The notes: generated by a model not told the origin, from the letters alone. A stretch of DNA of 43,267 nt from Mobilisporobacter senegalensis (GCF_003752155.1 NZ_RJVG01000017.1:1-43267), one strand, 5' to 3'. Positions 17,212 to 27,512 are shown, numbered from the stretch's first letter. Translations and numbers: made by a program.

Positions 17212-19842
17212 GTGCAACATTACTTGAAAGGCACAGAGGATGTATTAGCTGAAGTTAAGAGTAGTAGAGCCGGATTGACAGAGCAGGAGGCTGAGACTCG
17301 TCTTAATGAAAATGGCAAAAACAAATTAGCAGAATCGAAAAAAATTAGTTTGGCTGAGAGATTCGTAAAACAATTAATGGATCCTATGATCATTATTTTA
17401 CTTGCAGCAGCAGCTGTATCTGGTATTACAGCAGCTTATGAAAACGAATCTTTAGCAGACGTTTTTATTATTCTTATCGTGGTATTGATTAATGCTTTTC
17501 TTGGTGTATATCAGGAAAGTAAAGCAGAAAAGGCGATTGAAGCTTTAAATGAGATGGCGGCAGCCACATCTAAAGTGATACGTAATGGAAGCCAGATAAC
17601 AATCAAAAGCGAAGATATTGTTGTTGGTGACATTGTTATATTAGAAGCAGGGGATGCTGTTCCAGCTGATGCAAGAATCATCGAATGTGCCAGTATGAAA
17701 ATTGAAGAGGCGGCCTTAACAGGTGAATCTGTTCCTGTAACAAAAACAGAAGACACTCTTTTAAGTGACGATGGCAAAGATATATCCCTTGGTGATCGTA
17801 AAAATATGGTATATATGGGAAGCACTGTAGTTTATGGCAGGGGCCAGGCGGTTATTGTTGGTACTGGCATGAATACTGAGATGGGTAAAATCGCAGATGC
17901 GATTTCTAAGGCAAAAGAAAGTTCTACACCTTTACAAATTAAGTTAGCAGGATTAAGTAAAATATTAAGTTTTATTGTAATTGGAATCTGTATTTTTATC
18001 TTTGCATTCCGATTAATTAAAATTGGTGATTTCAGCAGTGAAGTTATGCTGGATACTTTTATGGTAGCAGTAAGTTTAGCAGTTGCTGCAATTCCTGAAG
18101 GTTTAGCTGCAGTTGTTACGATCGTATTATCCATAGGCGTTACCAATATGTCAAAAAGAAATGCAGTAATACGTAAGTTAACTGCAGTAGAAACTCTTGG
18201 AAGTGCCCAGATTATCTGTTCCGATAAAACTGGTACATTAACTCAGAACAAGATGACAGTTGTAGATCATTTTGGTGATAATGAAGAATTACTGGCTACA
18301 GCAATGGCGTTATGCAGCGATGCTGAGATTGATGGAAATGGAGACACGATTGGTGAACCTACAGAATGTGCACTCGTTAATTATGCGGCAAAGCTGTCTT
18401 TAAGAAAACCTGACTTAAAGAATCAAAAACCAAGAGTGGGAGAAGCACCATTTGACTCAATGAGAAAGATGATGTCGACTGTCCATTCAATGGATGGTAG
18501 ATTTATACAATACACAAAAGGTGCTCCCGATGAAGTACTTAAATTATGTACGAAATACTTAAAAGATGGTACAGTACATGAATTAACGGATGAATTTAGA
18601 AATTCTATTTTAGCAGATAATAAGAGAATGGCGGATAAAGCATTACGTGTTTTATGTGCAGCATATAAAGAATATGATAATATGCCATCTTCCTTTGAAG
18701 CAAAGGACCTTGAAACTGACTTAATCTTTATTGGATTAACTGGTATGATTGATCCGGTTCGTCCAGAGGTTTTAGATGCCATAAAAGAATGTAAGGTTGC
18801 GGGAATCCGCCCTATTATGATTACCGGAGATCATAAAGACACTGCAGCAGCAATTGCCATGGAATTAGGAATTATTGATGATCCTTCACAAGCAATTACA
18901 GGTGCAATGTTGAATGATATCAGTGAGGAAGAATTAAATAGAACAATAGGTAACTATTCTGTATATGCAAGGGTCCAGCCAGAACATAAAGTTCGTATCG
19001 TAAAAGCCTGGAAACAAAATGGTATGATCACTGCCATGACTGGTGATGGTGTAAATGATGCCCCTTCTATTAAGAGTGCGGACATTGGTATTGGTATGGG
19101 TATTACTGGTACGGATGTTACTAAGAATGTTGCAGATATGGTTCTTGCAGATGATAACTTTGCAACTATCGTTAATGCAGTGGAAGAAGGAAGAAAGATT
19201 TATGATAATATTCGTAAATCAATCCAATTTTTACTTGCATCAAACTTAAGTGAAGTTTTATCCATCTTCTTTGCAACAGTGTTAGGATTTACTATCTTAC
19301 ATCCTGTTCATATACTATGGATCAACTTAATTACAGATACTTTCCCTGCACTTGCATTAGGTATGGAAGAAGGGGAAGATGATCTTATGACCAGACCGCC
19401 TCGTTCTTCAAAAGAAGGTATCTTTACTGGTGGAGTAGGTTTTGATATTGGATATCAAGGATTATTAATTTCAATTGTTACCATTGCTGCATATTTCATT
19501 GGTCATTATATTGAATCTGGTGTATGGGAAGTAGCAAGTAGTCCAGACGGTATTACCATGGCATTCTTAACGATGTCTATGGCAGAGATATTCCAGTCAT
19601 TAAATATGAGATCACAGCGTGGATCTATCTTTAAGATGAAACGTAAGAATATGTATCTGTTTGGTGCTATGATAGTATCCTTTATATTAACGACAACAGT
19701 AATATCTGTTCCTTTCTTAGCTGAAATTTTTGAATTTGAACATATTTCAATTCAGGAATATGGAATTGCCATGTTACTTGCGGTATCTGTAATACCGATT
19801 GTTGAAATGATCAAAGCAATCCAAAGATCTGTTAAAAAGTAA
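17212..19842 (+). CDS. Calcium-transporting P-type ATPase (P2 type, PacL/YloB-like)
   Basis: The 876-residue membrane pump has the full P-type layout: N-terminal cation-ATPase domain, actuator TGES (about 163-166), the M4 ion-site sequence AIPEGLAA, phosphorylated Asp D338 in SDKTGTLT, a nucleotide-binding domain, the MITGDHKDTA and MTGDGVNDAP hinge motifs, and a C-terminal membrane bundle. PEGLAA is typical of calcium pumps (the SERCA/PMCA group), so Ca2+ export is the likely role. It starts with GTG at 17212, nine nt after AAGGAGG. It is a single-gene unit with its own terminator. Confidence 0.93.
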   Translation: MQHYLKGTEDVLAEVKSSRAGLTEQEAETRLNENGKNKLAESKKISLAERFVKQLMDPMIIILLAAAAVSGITAAYENESLADVFIILIVVLINAFLGVYQESKAEKAIEALNEMAAATSKVIRNGSQITIKSEDIVVGDIVILEAGDAVPADARIIECASMKIEEAALTGESVPVTKTEDTLLSDDGKDISLGDRKNMVYMGSTVVYGRGQAVIVGTGMNTEMGKIADAISKAKESSTPLQIKLAGLSKILSFIVIGICIFIFAFRLIKIGDFSSEVMLDTFMVAVSLAVAAIPEGLAAVVTIVLSIGVTNMSKRNAVIRKLTAVETLGSAQIICSDKTGTLTQNKMTVVDHFGDNEELLATAMALCSDAEIDGNGDTIGEPTECALVNYAAKLSLRKPDLKNQKPRVGEAPFDSMRKMMSTVHSMDGRFIQYTKGAPDEVLKLCTKYLKDGTVHELTDEFRNSILADNKRMADKALRVLCAAYKEYDNMPSSFEAKDLETDLIFIGLTGMIDPVRPEVLDAIKECKVAGIRPIMITGDHKDTAAAIAMELGIIDDPSQAITGAMLNDISEEELNRTIGNYSVYARVQPEHKVRIVKAWKQNGMITAMTGDGVNDAPSIKSADIGIGMGITGTDVTKNVADMVLADDNFATIVNAVEEGRKIYDNIRKSIQFLLASNLSEVLSIFFATVLGFTILHPVHILWINLITDTFPALALGMEEGEDDLMTRPPRSSKEGIFTGGVGFDIGYQGLLISIVTIAAYFIGHYIESGVWEVASSPDGITMAFLTMSMAEIFQSLNMRSQRGSIFKMKRKNMYLFGAMIVSFILTTTVISVPFLAEIFEFEHISIQEYGIAMLLAVSVIPIVEMIKAIQRSVKK

Positions 19843-19873
19843 TAAATATGTAAGTTTTCAATATAATTTATCG

Positions 19874-19904
19874 GGGCTGTCGCATAGTGCGACGGCCCTT
19901 TTTT
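19874..19904 (+). terminator. Terminator of the P-type ATPase
   Basis: GGGCTGTCGC (19874-19883) pairs with GCGACGGCCC (19889-19898) with one wobble, followed by a run of seven T. Confidence 0.92.
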
Positions 19905-20019
19905 ACCCAATGGATAAAAGAATATGGGAATTTGATTTGTTTCTTGTGCTCTCTATGTTATAATTATATGATAATAAAATTGTAAAAAATATTAGAATAA
20001 AAGAATATGAGAGGTTTTT

Positions 20020-20703
20020 ATGAATAAATTTAAAACAATATTATTTGACATTGATGGTACTTTGTTAGATTTTAAAGCAAGTGAGGAAGAAGCATTAGAA
20101 AAAGTATTTGCAATGCATAATTATATTTTAGATGAACATGTGAAAGGAACTTATGAACGTATTAATAAATTTTTGTGGGAACAATATGAGTTAGGAATCA
20201 TCGACCGTAATATGGTTATTTACAGCCGGTTTGTTAAGTTATTTGAAGAGCTGGGGATTGACGGGGACGGTATTCGTTTTGAAGATGAATACCAGGAATT
20301 ATTAGGAGAAGGACATGCTCTAATGGATGGGGCCAGGGAAGTACTGGAATATCTACATCCGAAATATGAGCTTTATGTTGTGACCAACGGAGTGACCAGG
20401 ACACAGATGAAACGTTTACAGGATTCTAAATTGAAAGATTATTTTAAAGATATCTTTGTATCGGAAGCAACCGGTTATCAGAAACCAATGAAAGAATATT
20501 TTGATTATTGTTTTGAAAGAATACCAAATCTTGATTTATCAAAGACCATTATTATTGGAGATTCTTTATCTTCAGATATACAAGGTGGAAACAATGCTTC
20601 TGTTGCTACTTGTTGGGTTAATCCAGATAGTTTGGACAATAAAGAAAAGATAAGTGTTGATTATGAAATAAAACAATTAAAAGAACTATATAGTTTCTTA
20701 TAA
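20020..20703 (+). CDS. HAD-superfamily hydrolase, YjjG/YfnB-type nucleotidase
   Basis: The 227-residue protein has HAD motif I DIDGT (D10 nucleophile, D12), motif II in VVTNG, motif III lysine in GYQKP, and motif IV GDSLSSDIQG. The cap-domain pattern and ERIP...IIIGDSLSSDI ending are typical of YjjG/YfnB, which remove phosphate from nucleoside monophosphates, including non-canonical ones. A TATAAT at 19959-19964 may be its -10. It stands alone after the pump's terminator. Confidence 0.85.
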   Translation: MNKFKTILFDIDGTLLDFKASEEEALEKVFAMHNYILDEHVKGTYERINKFLWEQYELGIIDRNMVIYSRFVKLFEELGIDGDGIRFEDEYQELLGEGHALMDGAREVLEYLHPKYELYVVTNGVTRTQMKRLQDSKLKDYFKDIFVSEATGYQKPMKEYFDYCFERIPNLDLSKTIIIGDSLSSDIQGGNNASVATCWVNPDSLDNKEKISVDYEIKQLKELYSFL

Positions 20704-20756
20704 TATATAGTTAAGATACAAAAATTGCAATGGGGAAAGAAAGTTCCTGAGAACTA

Positions 20757-20784
20757 TTGATATTTTATCCATTAGAGTTATACT
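20757..20784 (+). promoter_or_regulatory. Sigma-A promoter of the MATE transporter gene
   Basis: TTGATA (20757-20762) and TATACT (20779-20784) with a 16-bp spacer. The predicted start of transcription is near 20791. Confidence 0.5.
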
Positions 20785-20859
20785 ATTTGTAGAGGTTGGG
20801 AAGAAAACATGAGTTTTCTTCCTGTTTTTAAGTTTATAAATATCAGAAAGGCGTTCATC

Positions 20860-22188
20860 ATGTTTACCCGTAAAGACTTACAAAAGTTAATTTTTCCACT
20901 GATTATTGAACAGGTTTTAGCTATTACAGTAGGAATGGCTGATATCATAATGGTAGCAAAAGCAGGAGAAGCAGCAGCTTCAGGGGTTTCCTTAGTGGAT
21001 ACCATTAATATATTATTAATTAATATTTTTGCTGCTTTGGCAACAGGAGGTGCTGTGGTTTCTGCCCAGTTTCTGGGGCATGATGATAAGAAAAGCGCCT
21101 GTAAATCAGCAAATCAGATTTTAATTACTGTTTTCACCATTGCCGTCACAATTATGTTAATTGCTTTGATTGGCAATAAAGAGATTTTATCTTTAGCATT
21201 TGGAAATGTAGAAACTGATGTTATGAATAATGCAAGATTATATTTTCTCATATCTGCATTCTCATATCCATTCCTGGGTCTATACAATGCTTGTGCCGCA
21301 TTATTTCGTTCTATGGGAAATTCTAAAGTGTCAATGTATATATCGTTTGGTATGAATGGCATTAATATTATTGGTAATGCCATTTTTTTATATGGCTTTC
21401 ACGCTGGTGTAGAAGGAGTTGCAATACCAACTTTAATTTCCCGCATCACTGGTGCAATCATTATGCTCCTGTTAATACGCAATACAAAATATAATATACA
21501 TATTGGAAGAGAGTTTTCATTTAAACCGGATTTTACTTTAATTAAGAAAATACTGAGAATTGGTGTTCCCAATGGATTAGAGAATAGTATGTTTCAAATT
21601 GGTAAAGTTATAGTACAAAGTTTGATTGCAAGCTTTGGAACCACAGCCATTGCCGGCAACGCAATAGCCAATACAGTGGCTTCTTTTGAAATTATTCCCG
21701 GAAGTGCAATTGGCCTTGCACTTATTACTGTAGTTGGTCAATGTGTTGGTGCAGGGGAATTAGAGCAGGCAAAATATTATACAATTAAATTAATGAAAAT
21801 TACATTTATTATTATGGGTATTCTTAATGTTATTATAGCGTTACTTTGCGGGCCTATTGTTAATTTCTATCATTTTTCAAAGGAGACTACTGAAATTGCA
21901 TATAATTTGATTATGTATCACAGCGTAGTCTGTATCTTTATCTGGCCATTATCTTTTACCTTACCTAATGCTCTAAGAGCCGCAAGTGATGTGAAATTCA
22001 CAATGATGGTTTCTATCATATCGATGTGGGTGTGGAGGATCATATTTAGTTATGTTCTTGGTAAGTATTATGGATTAGGAGTGCTTGGTATCTGGATTGC
22101 AATGACATTGGACTGGTTATTCAGGGGAAGTTGTTTTGTGATCCGCTTCTTAAAAGGAAAATGGAGATTGGCATATAGTTTAGAATGA
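20860..22188 (+). CDS. MATE-family multidrug/metabolite efflux transporter
   Basis: The 442-residue protein has about 12 hydrophobic segments in two similar halves, with MATE hallmarks: KLIFPLIIEQVLAITVGMADIIMVA at the start (segment shown by its position 9-33), GAVVSAQFLG, GNAIANTV, and GQCVGAGELEQAK in the second half. MATE carriers export cationic compounds using Na+ or H+ gradients. The ATG at 20860 (GAAAGGCG upstream) gives the typical family start; an in-frame ATG at 20809 would add 17 residues with a poorer site. No regulator is adjacent, and the substrate is unknown. Confidence 0.9.
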   Translation: MFTRKDLQKLIFPLIIEQVLAITVGMADIIMVAKAGEAAASGVSLVDTINILLINIFAALATGGAVVSAQFLGHDDKKSACKSANQILITVFTIAVTIMLIALIGNKEILSLAFGNVETDVMNNARLYFLISAFSYPFLGLYNACAALFRSMGNSKVSMYISFGMNGINIIGNAIFLYGFHAGVEGVAIPTLISRITGAIIMLLLIRNTKYNIHIGREFSFKPDFTLIKKILRIGVPNGLENSMFQIGKVIVQSLIASFGTTAIAGNAIANTVASFEIIPGSAIGLALITVVGQCVGAGELEQAKYYTIKLMKITFIIMGILNVIIALLCGPIVNFYHFSKETTEIAYNLIMYHSVVCIFIWPLSFTLPNALRAASDVKFTMMVSIISMWVWRIIFSYVLGKYYGLGVLGIWIAMTLDWLFRGSCFVIRFLKGKWRLAYSLE

Positions 22189-22369
22189 TTAAAAAATAGA
22201 ATATTAAATTTAAAAAATAGAAGATGTCTTCATTTAAGGTTTCATAAATATTTTCTTCATAAAAATCACATAATAACAAAGAGTAAAATTGATTCAATAA
22301 TATCTTTATTGAGATCATGTTAATATTTTACATTGGTTCATATCTAAAAAATGTGATAGGAGAATACTT

Positions 22370-23167
22370 ATGGAAAACAATAGTAATAAAATAGAGAAGG
22401 AAAGAGAGCAAAAAGAAAAAGAAGAACTTGATGATGGGAAAATGAAAGAATTTGGTCAGATGACTTTAGTAAATGATGATAAAAAGTCTAAAATTCATCT
22501 ACTTTCTATTATTGGTGAAGTTGAAGGCCATGAGAGCCTGCCCACTACGAATAAGGCAACAAAATATGAGCATGTTCTGCCACAATTAGCTGCAATTGAA
22601 GACAGCAGCGATATTGATGGGGTCTTGATCATTATTAATACGGTAGGCGGAGATGTGGAGGCCGGTCTGGCAATTGCGGAGATGATTGCGTCCTTAAGCA
22701 AACCCACCGTTTCATTAGTACTTGGCGGGAGCCACTCCATTGGTGTGCCTCTTGCTGTTTCTGCAGATTATAGTTTCATTGTACCAAGTGGGACAATGAT
22801 AATTCATCCGGTAAGGATGAACGGAACTGTCATTGGCGTTGCTCAGACTTATGAATATTTTGAAAAGATTCAAGAAAGAATCATAAATTTCGTAATTTCA
22901 CATTCTAAAATTTCCAAGCAGGATTTTAGGGATCTTATGCTGGATACGAAACAACTTGCAAAAGATGTGGGTTCCATACTTATTGGGGACGAAGCAGTTG
23001 TAAGAGGGCTGATAGATGAAGTGGGAGGAATTAATAAAGCATTGCAAAGATTAAATGAAATGATCCCAAAAGTACCAAAGCCTGAGGATGAAGAGGATTG
23101 TGGGGCAGAAAACAATAATGCCGCTGAAAGTGCCGATCCTACAAATAATTCAGAGAATATACAATAA
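22370..23167 (+). CDS. tepA: ClpP-fold serine protease, TepA/YmfB-like
   Basis: The 265-residue protein has a charged N-terminal extension (about 1-40) and a ClpP-fold core. The oxyanion region TVGGDVEAG (91-99), nucleophile S123 in GGSHSIG and catalytic His146 in MIIHPV are present. A low-complexity acidic tail follows. Bacillus subtilis TepA (YmfB) has the same fold and lies just upstream of spoIIIE; here the next gene is FtsK/SpoIIIE, supporting the assignment. It is thought to act on exported or membrane-associated peptides, but its substrate is unclear. AGGAGAA precedes the ATG. Confidence 0.8.
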   Translation: MENNSNKIEKEREQKEKEELDDGKMKEFGQMTLVNDDKKSKIHLLSIIGEVEGHESLPTTNKATKYEHVLPQLAAIEDSSDIDGVLIIINTVGGDVEAGLAIAEMIASLSKPTVSLVLGGSHSIGVPLAVSADYSFIVPSGTMIIHPVRMNGTVIGVAQTYEYFEKIQERIINFVISHSKISKQDFRDLMLDTKQLAKDVGSILIGDEAVVRGLIDEVGGINKALQRLNEMIPKVPKPEDEEDCGAENNNAAESADPTNNSENIQ

Positions 23168-23251
23168 AAAATCTTAACTCCATAATACCGGAGATAAGTT
23201 AATAAGTTGCTAAAAACAAGAAAGAATGTTCGAAAATGGAATAGATTCTTC

Positions 23252-23280
23252 TTGCATATAAATTTAATAAACGTTATAAT
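23252..23280 (+). promoter_or_regulatory. Sigma-A promoter of ftsK
   Basis: TTGCAT (23252-23257), a 17-bp spacer and TATAAT (23275-23280). Transcription should start near 23287, inside the left arm of the following hairpin. Confidence 0.75.
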
Positions 23281-23284
23281 AAAG

Positions 23285-23333
23285 TTGATTCTAAAGCTGT
23301 TTATCTATGATAAAGCCTAAGAATCAATTTTTT
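23285..23333 (+). terminator. Hairpin plus T-run between the ftsK promoter and start codon
   Basis: About 19 bp of imperfect pairing between 23285-23305 and 23309-23327, followed by TTTTTT. It looks like an intrinsic terminator for the upstream gene, but it lies after the ftsK promoter and 28 nt before the ftsK ATG, so it may act as an attenuator or a 5' stabilising hairpin. Confidence 0.6.
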
Positions 23334-23361
23334 ATGAACATTGTGGCAAGGAGGCGTTTAC

Positions 23362-25992
23362 ATGGCTGCCAATTCATCAAATAGAGCAAAAACAACGAAA
23401 ACAAATAAAAGCAATTCAAATAGACGTAATTATAAAGGACAAGGAGCTAAGAATAAATCAAAGGGTGATCTTAGTTCTTTTCATGATGAAATAATTCTTA
23501 TTATAACGTTGGTTATTTCTTTATTGTTAATTTTAAGCGGATTCCATTTAAGCGGGGTTGTAGGAAATGCAATTAATGTTGCAACTTTTGGTTTGTTTGG
23601 ATTTTTTGCATATCTACTCCCTTATTTTCTTTTCTTTGGAGTAGCATTTCGTATTGCCAACAGGGGCAACAAAATAGCAACAAGAAAATTAATATCAATG
23701 ATTTGTCTATCCATCGTATTAATTTCTTTCATGCAGATGTTGTATGATGAAACCTCTGCTTTAAAATTAATGGAATATTTTAATCAGTCTGCAGAGAGTA
23801 AATTAGGTGGAGGTCTTGTTGGCGCCATCATCTGCAAATTACTGACGCCACTGTTTGGAGAGATTGGAACTTACATAATACTGATTGCTTTAATGATTAT
23901 TCTGTTCATGCTGATTACAGAAAAACTTTTCTTTGCCTCACTAAGCAAGAATGGAACGAAAACGATAGCATATATGAAAGAAAAAAGAAAAGCATATCTT
24001 GAACAAAGGGAAGCAGAATATGAAGAAATGGAATTGGAAGAACCTGCACCACCGAAAAGAAAAGCCAAAACATTTACTTTCAAGAAAGCAGATCAGGAAA
24101 ATACAACAACGAATAATAAGGAACCGGATGAGTCATTTGCAGCAGCTAATGCAGGGATGAATCAAGATATTTCTAATGGCCTTGCCATGGAAGAAATAAA
24201 TTCTACGATTATGGATATACCAATCCAACGTGGAACGGAAATGAATGAAAATATTGCTGAATCCGAGGATGACAAACCGGTATATGAGAAAGAACTGGAT
24301 AATAAATTTGGCAGGGGAAAAGCATACGATATCAAAGAACTCGCCAATAAAGTCATGAATATGGATAGTGTTATAGATGAATCTTTAGACAGTGAAAAGG
24401 AAGAGAACATTGTTCCTGAAATTGTTTCTGCATTTACGGAGAGTGAAACTGTTCCTGGTAAGGTAAAAGATGCAGATGCCGGCGAGTTTATAAGTCCTGT
24501 TGTAAGAACAGCTGCTGTACTAAAGAAAGATTATATATTTCCGCCAATTGATCTGCTATCCAAGCCGGCAGGTGCTGCAAAAGGAATTACAGATGTAGAA
24601 TTAAAAGAAACAGCAATGAAGCTGCAAAGTACCTTAGAAAGTTTTGGAGTAAAGGTAACTATTACGAATGTGAGCTGCGGTCCTGCAGTTACAAGATATG
24701 AACTGCAGCCGGAACAAGGAGTGAAGGTAAGTAAAATTACAGGGCTGGCAGATGATATAAAGCTAAATCTTGCTGCAGCAGATATCCGTATTGAGGCTCC
24801 AATTCCAGGGAAGGCAGCAGTAGGCATTGAGGTACCGAATAAAACTAATTCTGCTGTTATGTTACGGGAATTAATCGAAAGCAATGATTTTAAGAAACAC
24901 TCTTCAGATATTGCATTTGCAGTAGGGAAAGATATTGGTGGACAAACTGTAGTAACTGATATTGCCAGAATGCCTCATTTATTAATTGCAGGTGCAACTG
25001 GTTCCGGTAAATCTGTATGCATTAATACATTGATCATGAGTATTTTATATAAAGCGGACCCGGCAGATGTGAAGCTTATCATGGTGGATCCTAAGGTAGT
25101 AGAACTTAGTGTCTACAACGGGATTCCTCATTTATTAATTCCGGTAGTGACTGACCCTAAGAAAGCATCTGCAGCTCTTAACTGGGCCGTTATGGAGATG
25201 ACAGAACGTTATAATAAATTTGCAGAGATTGGTGTTCGTGATATTAAAGGCTACAATGAGAAAATTAAGACTGTGGAAGAGTATCAGGATGAAAGATATC
25301 AGAAAATGCCACAGATCGTAATTATCGTCGATGAACTTGCAGATCTTATGATGGTAGCGCCAGGAGAAGTGGAAGATGCCATCTGTAGATTGGCACAAAT
25401 GGCAAGAGCAGCAGGATTACATTTAATTATTGCAACTCAAAGACCATCTGTTAATGTTATTACCGGTCTGATTAAAGCCAATGTACCATCAAGAATTGCA
25501 TTTTCTGTTTCTTCTGCAATTGATTCAAGAACTATTATTGATGGAGCAGGAGCAGAAAAGCTGCTTGGTAAAGGCGATATGTTATTCTTTCCATCTGGAT
25601 ATCCGAAACCGGTTCGTATTCAAGGTGCTTTCGTATCTGATAAAGAGGTGGGAGCAGTAGTAAAATTCTTAGCAAAACAGAACAGTGAACCTCAATATAG
25701 TGAAGATATAGCAAATCAAATTACTTCAACCGCTGTATCAGGAAGCGCTGGAAACAGTCCGGCCAGCGATCGGGATGAATATTTTATTGAAGCAGGTAAA
25801 TTTATTATTGAAAAAGATAAAGCATCAATTGGTATGCTTCAGAGGGTATATAAGATTGGGTTCAACAGAGCAGCAAGAATTATGGACCAACTTTGTGAAG
25901 CAGGAGTCGTTGGACCGGAAGAAGGAACAAAACCAAGAAAAGTATTAATGTCTTTGGAAGAATTTGAACAATATATAGAGGAATATGTTTAA
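23362..25992 (+). CDS. ftsK: FtsK/SpoIIIE-family DNA translocase
   Basis: The 876-residue septal DNA pump has a basic N-terminus, four membrane segments (about residues 43-195), a variable acidic linker (about 215-385), the RecA-like motor with Walker A GATGSGKS (544-551) and Walker [12 protein letters not shown] (near 655), and a C-terminal gamma winged helix (about 803-876) that reads oriented DNA sites. It moves chromosome DNA across the division or sporulation septum. The ATG at 23362 follows AAGGAGGCG; the longest frame would need a TTG at 23341. A gene for an ATP-grasp enzyme follows directly. Confidence 0.96.
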   Translation: MAANSSNRAKTTKTNKSNSNRRNYKGQGAKNKSKGDLSSFHDEIILIITLVISLLLILSGFHLSGVVGNAINVATFGLFGFFAYLLPYFLFFGVAFRIANRGNKIATRKLISMICLSIVLISFMQMLYDETSALKLMEYFNQSAESKLGGGLVGAIICKLLTPLFGEIGTYIILIALMIILFMLITEKLFFASLSKNGTKTIAYMKEKRKAYLEQREAEYEEMELEEPAPPKRKAKTFTFKKADQENTTTNNKEPDESFAAANAGMNQDISNGLAMEEINSTIMDIPIQRGTEMNENIAESEDDKPVYEKELDNKFGRGKAYDIKELANKVMNMDSVIDESLDSEKEENIVPEIVSAFTESETVPGKVKDADAGEFISPVVRTAAVLKKDYIFPPIDLLSKPAGAAKGITDVELKETAMKLQSTLESFGVKVTITNVSCGPAVTRYELQPEQGVKVSKITGLADDIKLNLAAADIRIEAPIPGKAAVGIEVPNKTNSAVMLRELIESNDFKKHSSDIAFAVGKDIGGQTVVTDIARMPHLLIAGATGSGKSVCINTLIMSILYKADPADVKLIMVDPKVVELSVYNGIPHLLIPVVTDPKKASAALNWAVMEMTERYNKFAEIGVRDIKGYNEKIKTVEEYQDERYQKMPQIVIIVDELADLMMVAPGEVEDAICRLAQMARAAGLHLIIATQRPSVNVITGLIKANVPSRIAFSVSSAIDSRTIIDGAGAEKLLGKGDMLFFPSGYPKPVRIQGAFVSDKEVGAVVKFLAKQNSEPQYSEDIANQITSTAVSGSAGNSPASDRDEYFIEAGKFIIEKDKASIGMLQRVYKIGFNRAARIMDQLCEAGVVGPEEGTKPRKVLMSLEEFEQYIEEYV

Positions 25993-25993
25993 T

Positions 25994-26884
25994 ATGAAAA
26001 ATGCAGTTCTTATTATCAATGAATTCTTAAATAATAATAAATTCAATGAGATTCATCAATGGCTTGTGGATGCTGGAAAGAGATATGATATCAATTTGAT
26101 GATTTATACCAATGCACAGATAATGGTATCATTGGGGCAATCAAATGATAATAAGAATCCCATTTTAGAAAAGATAAAACCTGAATTTGTTCTATTTTGG
26201 GATAAAGACATACGTCTTGCAGCACACCTTGAAATAACAGGCTATAGAGTATTTAATTCATCCAATGGAATAAATGTATGCGATGATAAATCACTGACTC
26301 ATATGTTATTGCAAAATGCAGGCATTCCTATGCCTAAAACAATCATAGCACCAATGACTTATGATGGAATTGGCTATACCAATTATGATTTTATAACACA
26401 AGTGACAGATAATTTAGGGTTTCCAATGATTTTAAAAGAATGTTTTGGTTCTTTTGGGAAGCAGGTATATTTTATAAAGAATAAGGAAGAACTCATTGGC
26501 AAAATGAAAGAGATCGGTACGAAGCCAATGCTGTTTCAGGAATTTATAAAATCCAGTTTCGCCAGAGATATCAGACTGAACGTTGTGGGAGATAAAGTAG
26601 TAGCATCCATGTATCGTTACTCAGATACCGGTGATTTTAGGGCGAATATCACTAATGGCGGCAAAATGAAAAAGTATACTCCTACGAAGGAGCAGGAAGA
26701 GATAGCGGTTCGTTGTTGTAAGATACTTGGTCTTGACTTTGCGGGAGTAGATATCATGTTTGGTGAAAGAGAAGAACCGATTATCTGTGAAGTAAATTCC
26801 AATGCACATTTTAAAAATATATATGATTGTACTGGTGTGAATGTTGCAGATTTTATGATGGAATATATCATAGATAATTTATAA
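25994..26884 (+). CDS. RimK-like ATP-grasp ligase (copy 1)
   Basis: The 296-residue enzyme belongs to the ATP-grasp ligases closest to RimK/LysX, which activate a carboxylate as acyl phosphate and join it to an amine. Visible are ATP-site K148, the glycine loop FGSFG (151-155), E183 in FQEFI, RDIRLNVVGDKVVASM (191-206), DFRANITNGG, and metal ligands D253 and E266/N268. It starts one nt after the ftsK stop (an in-frame ATG at 25985 would overlap), so it is probably co-transcribed with ftsK. A distant paralogue lies at 29459, on the other side of the BlaI/BlaR-like pair. The substrate is unknown; peptide or cell-wall modification is a guess. Confidence 0.82.
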   Translation: MKNAVLIINEFLNNNKFNEIHQWLVDAGKRYDINLMIYTNAQIMVSLGQSNDNKNPILEKIKPEFVLFWDKDIRLAAHLEITGYRVFNSSNGINVCDDKSLTHMLLQNAGIPMPKTIIAPMTYDGIGYTNYDFITQVTDNLGFPMILKECFGSFGKQVYFIKNKEELIGKMKEIGTKPMLFQEFIKSSFARDIRLNVVGDKVVASMYRYSDTGDFRANITNGGKMKKYTPTKEQEEIAVRCCKILGLDFAGVDIMFGEREEPIICEVNSNAHFKNIYDCTGVNVADFMMEYIIDNL

Positions 26885-26920
26885 ATGAATGAATTAGCAA
26901 TGGAATAAAGATTAATTTGA

Positions 26921-26957
26921 AATGCATCTTAAACAAAACGTTTAGGGTGCATTTTAA
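26921..26957 (+). terminator. Terminator after ATP-grasp copy 1
   Basis: AATGCATCTTAAAC (26921-26934) pairs with GTTTAGGGTGCATT (26940-26953) with wobbles, followed by TT and AT-rich sequence. It separates the ftsK unit from the BlaI-type operon. Confidence 0.7.
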
Positions 26958-26982
26958 ATTAATAGGGAATGTTTTGGATTAA

Positions 26983-27034
26983 TGACATTTGTCATCAAAA
27001 ACTCGTTGACAAATGTCATTACAAAGCTTATAAT
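26983..27034 (+). promoter_or_regulatory. BlaI-type operators and consensus promoter of the blaI-like operon
   Basis: Two dyads, TGACATTTGTCA (26983-26994) and TGACAAATGTCA (27007-27018), have identical half-sites and centres 24 bp apart. The second overlaps the -35 of a perfect promoter: TTGACA (27006-27011), 17 bp, TATAAT (27029-27034). BlaI/MecI/CopY repressors bind related TACAnnTGTA dyads, and a BlaI-type gene follows, so autorepression is very likely. Confidence 0.88.
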
Positions 27035-27104
27035 CATAAGCAAATAATGGTTTATTAAAATCAGAAAATTTATTATAAAGTTTTTAATGTGGGAAAGGAG
27101 TTCT

Positions 27105-27512
27105 ATGGAGAAGAAATCATATAATGAGGAATTTATCGAAAGACTCCCAGATTCTGAACTAATTATCATGAAAGTTATCTGGGACAGCAGTGAACCTGTT
27201 GGTATTGGAAAAATAATTGAAGTCATAGCAAAAGAAAAAGACTGGACCCGTTCCACTGTCCAGGTCTTACTATCAAGACTGGAAGAGCGGGGATTTATAA
27301 AAGCACAGAAAAAGGGTAGGTTAAAGTATTACACTCCTTTAATAGATGAAGATTTATATTGTAAAAAAGAAACGAAAACTTTCTTAGAACATTTCTATAA
27401 TAATTCTTATAAAAAATTAATAGCCTCACTTGTTGAGGATAATAACATTGGAGAGGGGGACATAGAAGATATTATACAGATATTAAAAAGAGGTGGTGAT
27501 AGGAATGAATAA
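27105..27512 (+). CDS. BlaI/MecI-family transcriptional repressor
   Basis: The 135-residue protein has the BlaI winged helix: LPDSELIIMKVIW at the start, KDWTRSTVQVLLSRLEERGFI as the recognition helix and turn, then KGRLKYYTPLI as the wing. A C-terminal helical dimerisation region follows. In BlaI/MecI the repressor is cut in this C-terminal part after the partner protease is triggered. The ATG at 27105 follows GGAAAGGAG. The gene overlaps the protease gene by 8 nt, and two matching dyads lie at its promoter. Confidence 0.93.
   Translation: MEKKSYNEEFIERLPDSELIIMKVIWDSSEPVGIGKIIEVIAKEKDWTRSTVQVLLSRLEERGFIKAQKKGRLKYYTPLIDEDLYCKKETKTFLEHFYNNSYKKLIASLVEDNNIGEGDIEDIIQILKRGGDRNE

Noticed and set aside
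27087-27104. Longer start for the BlaI-type repressor at 27087
   Set aside because: The first six codons overlap the Shine-Dalgarno sequence GGAAAGGAG that serves the ATG at 27105.
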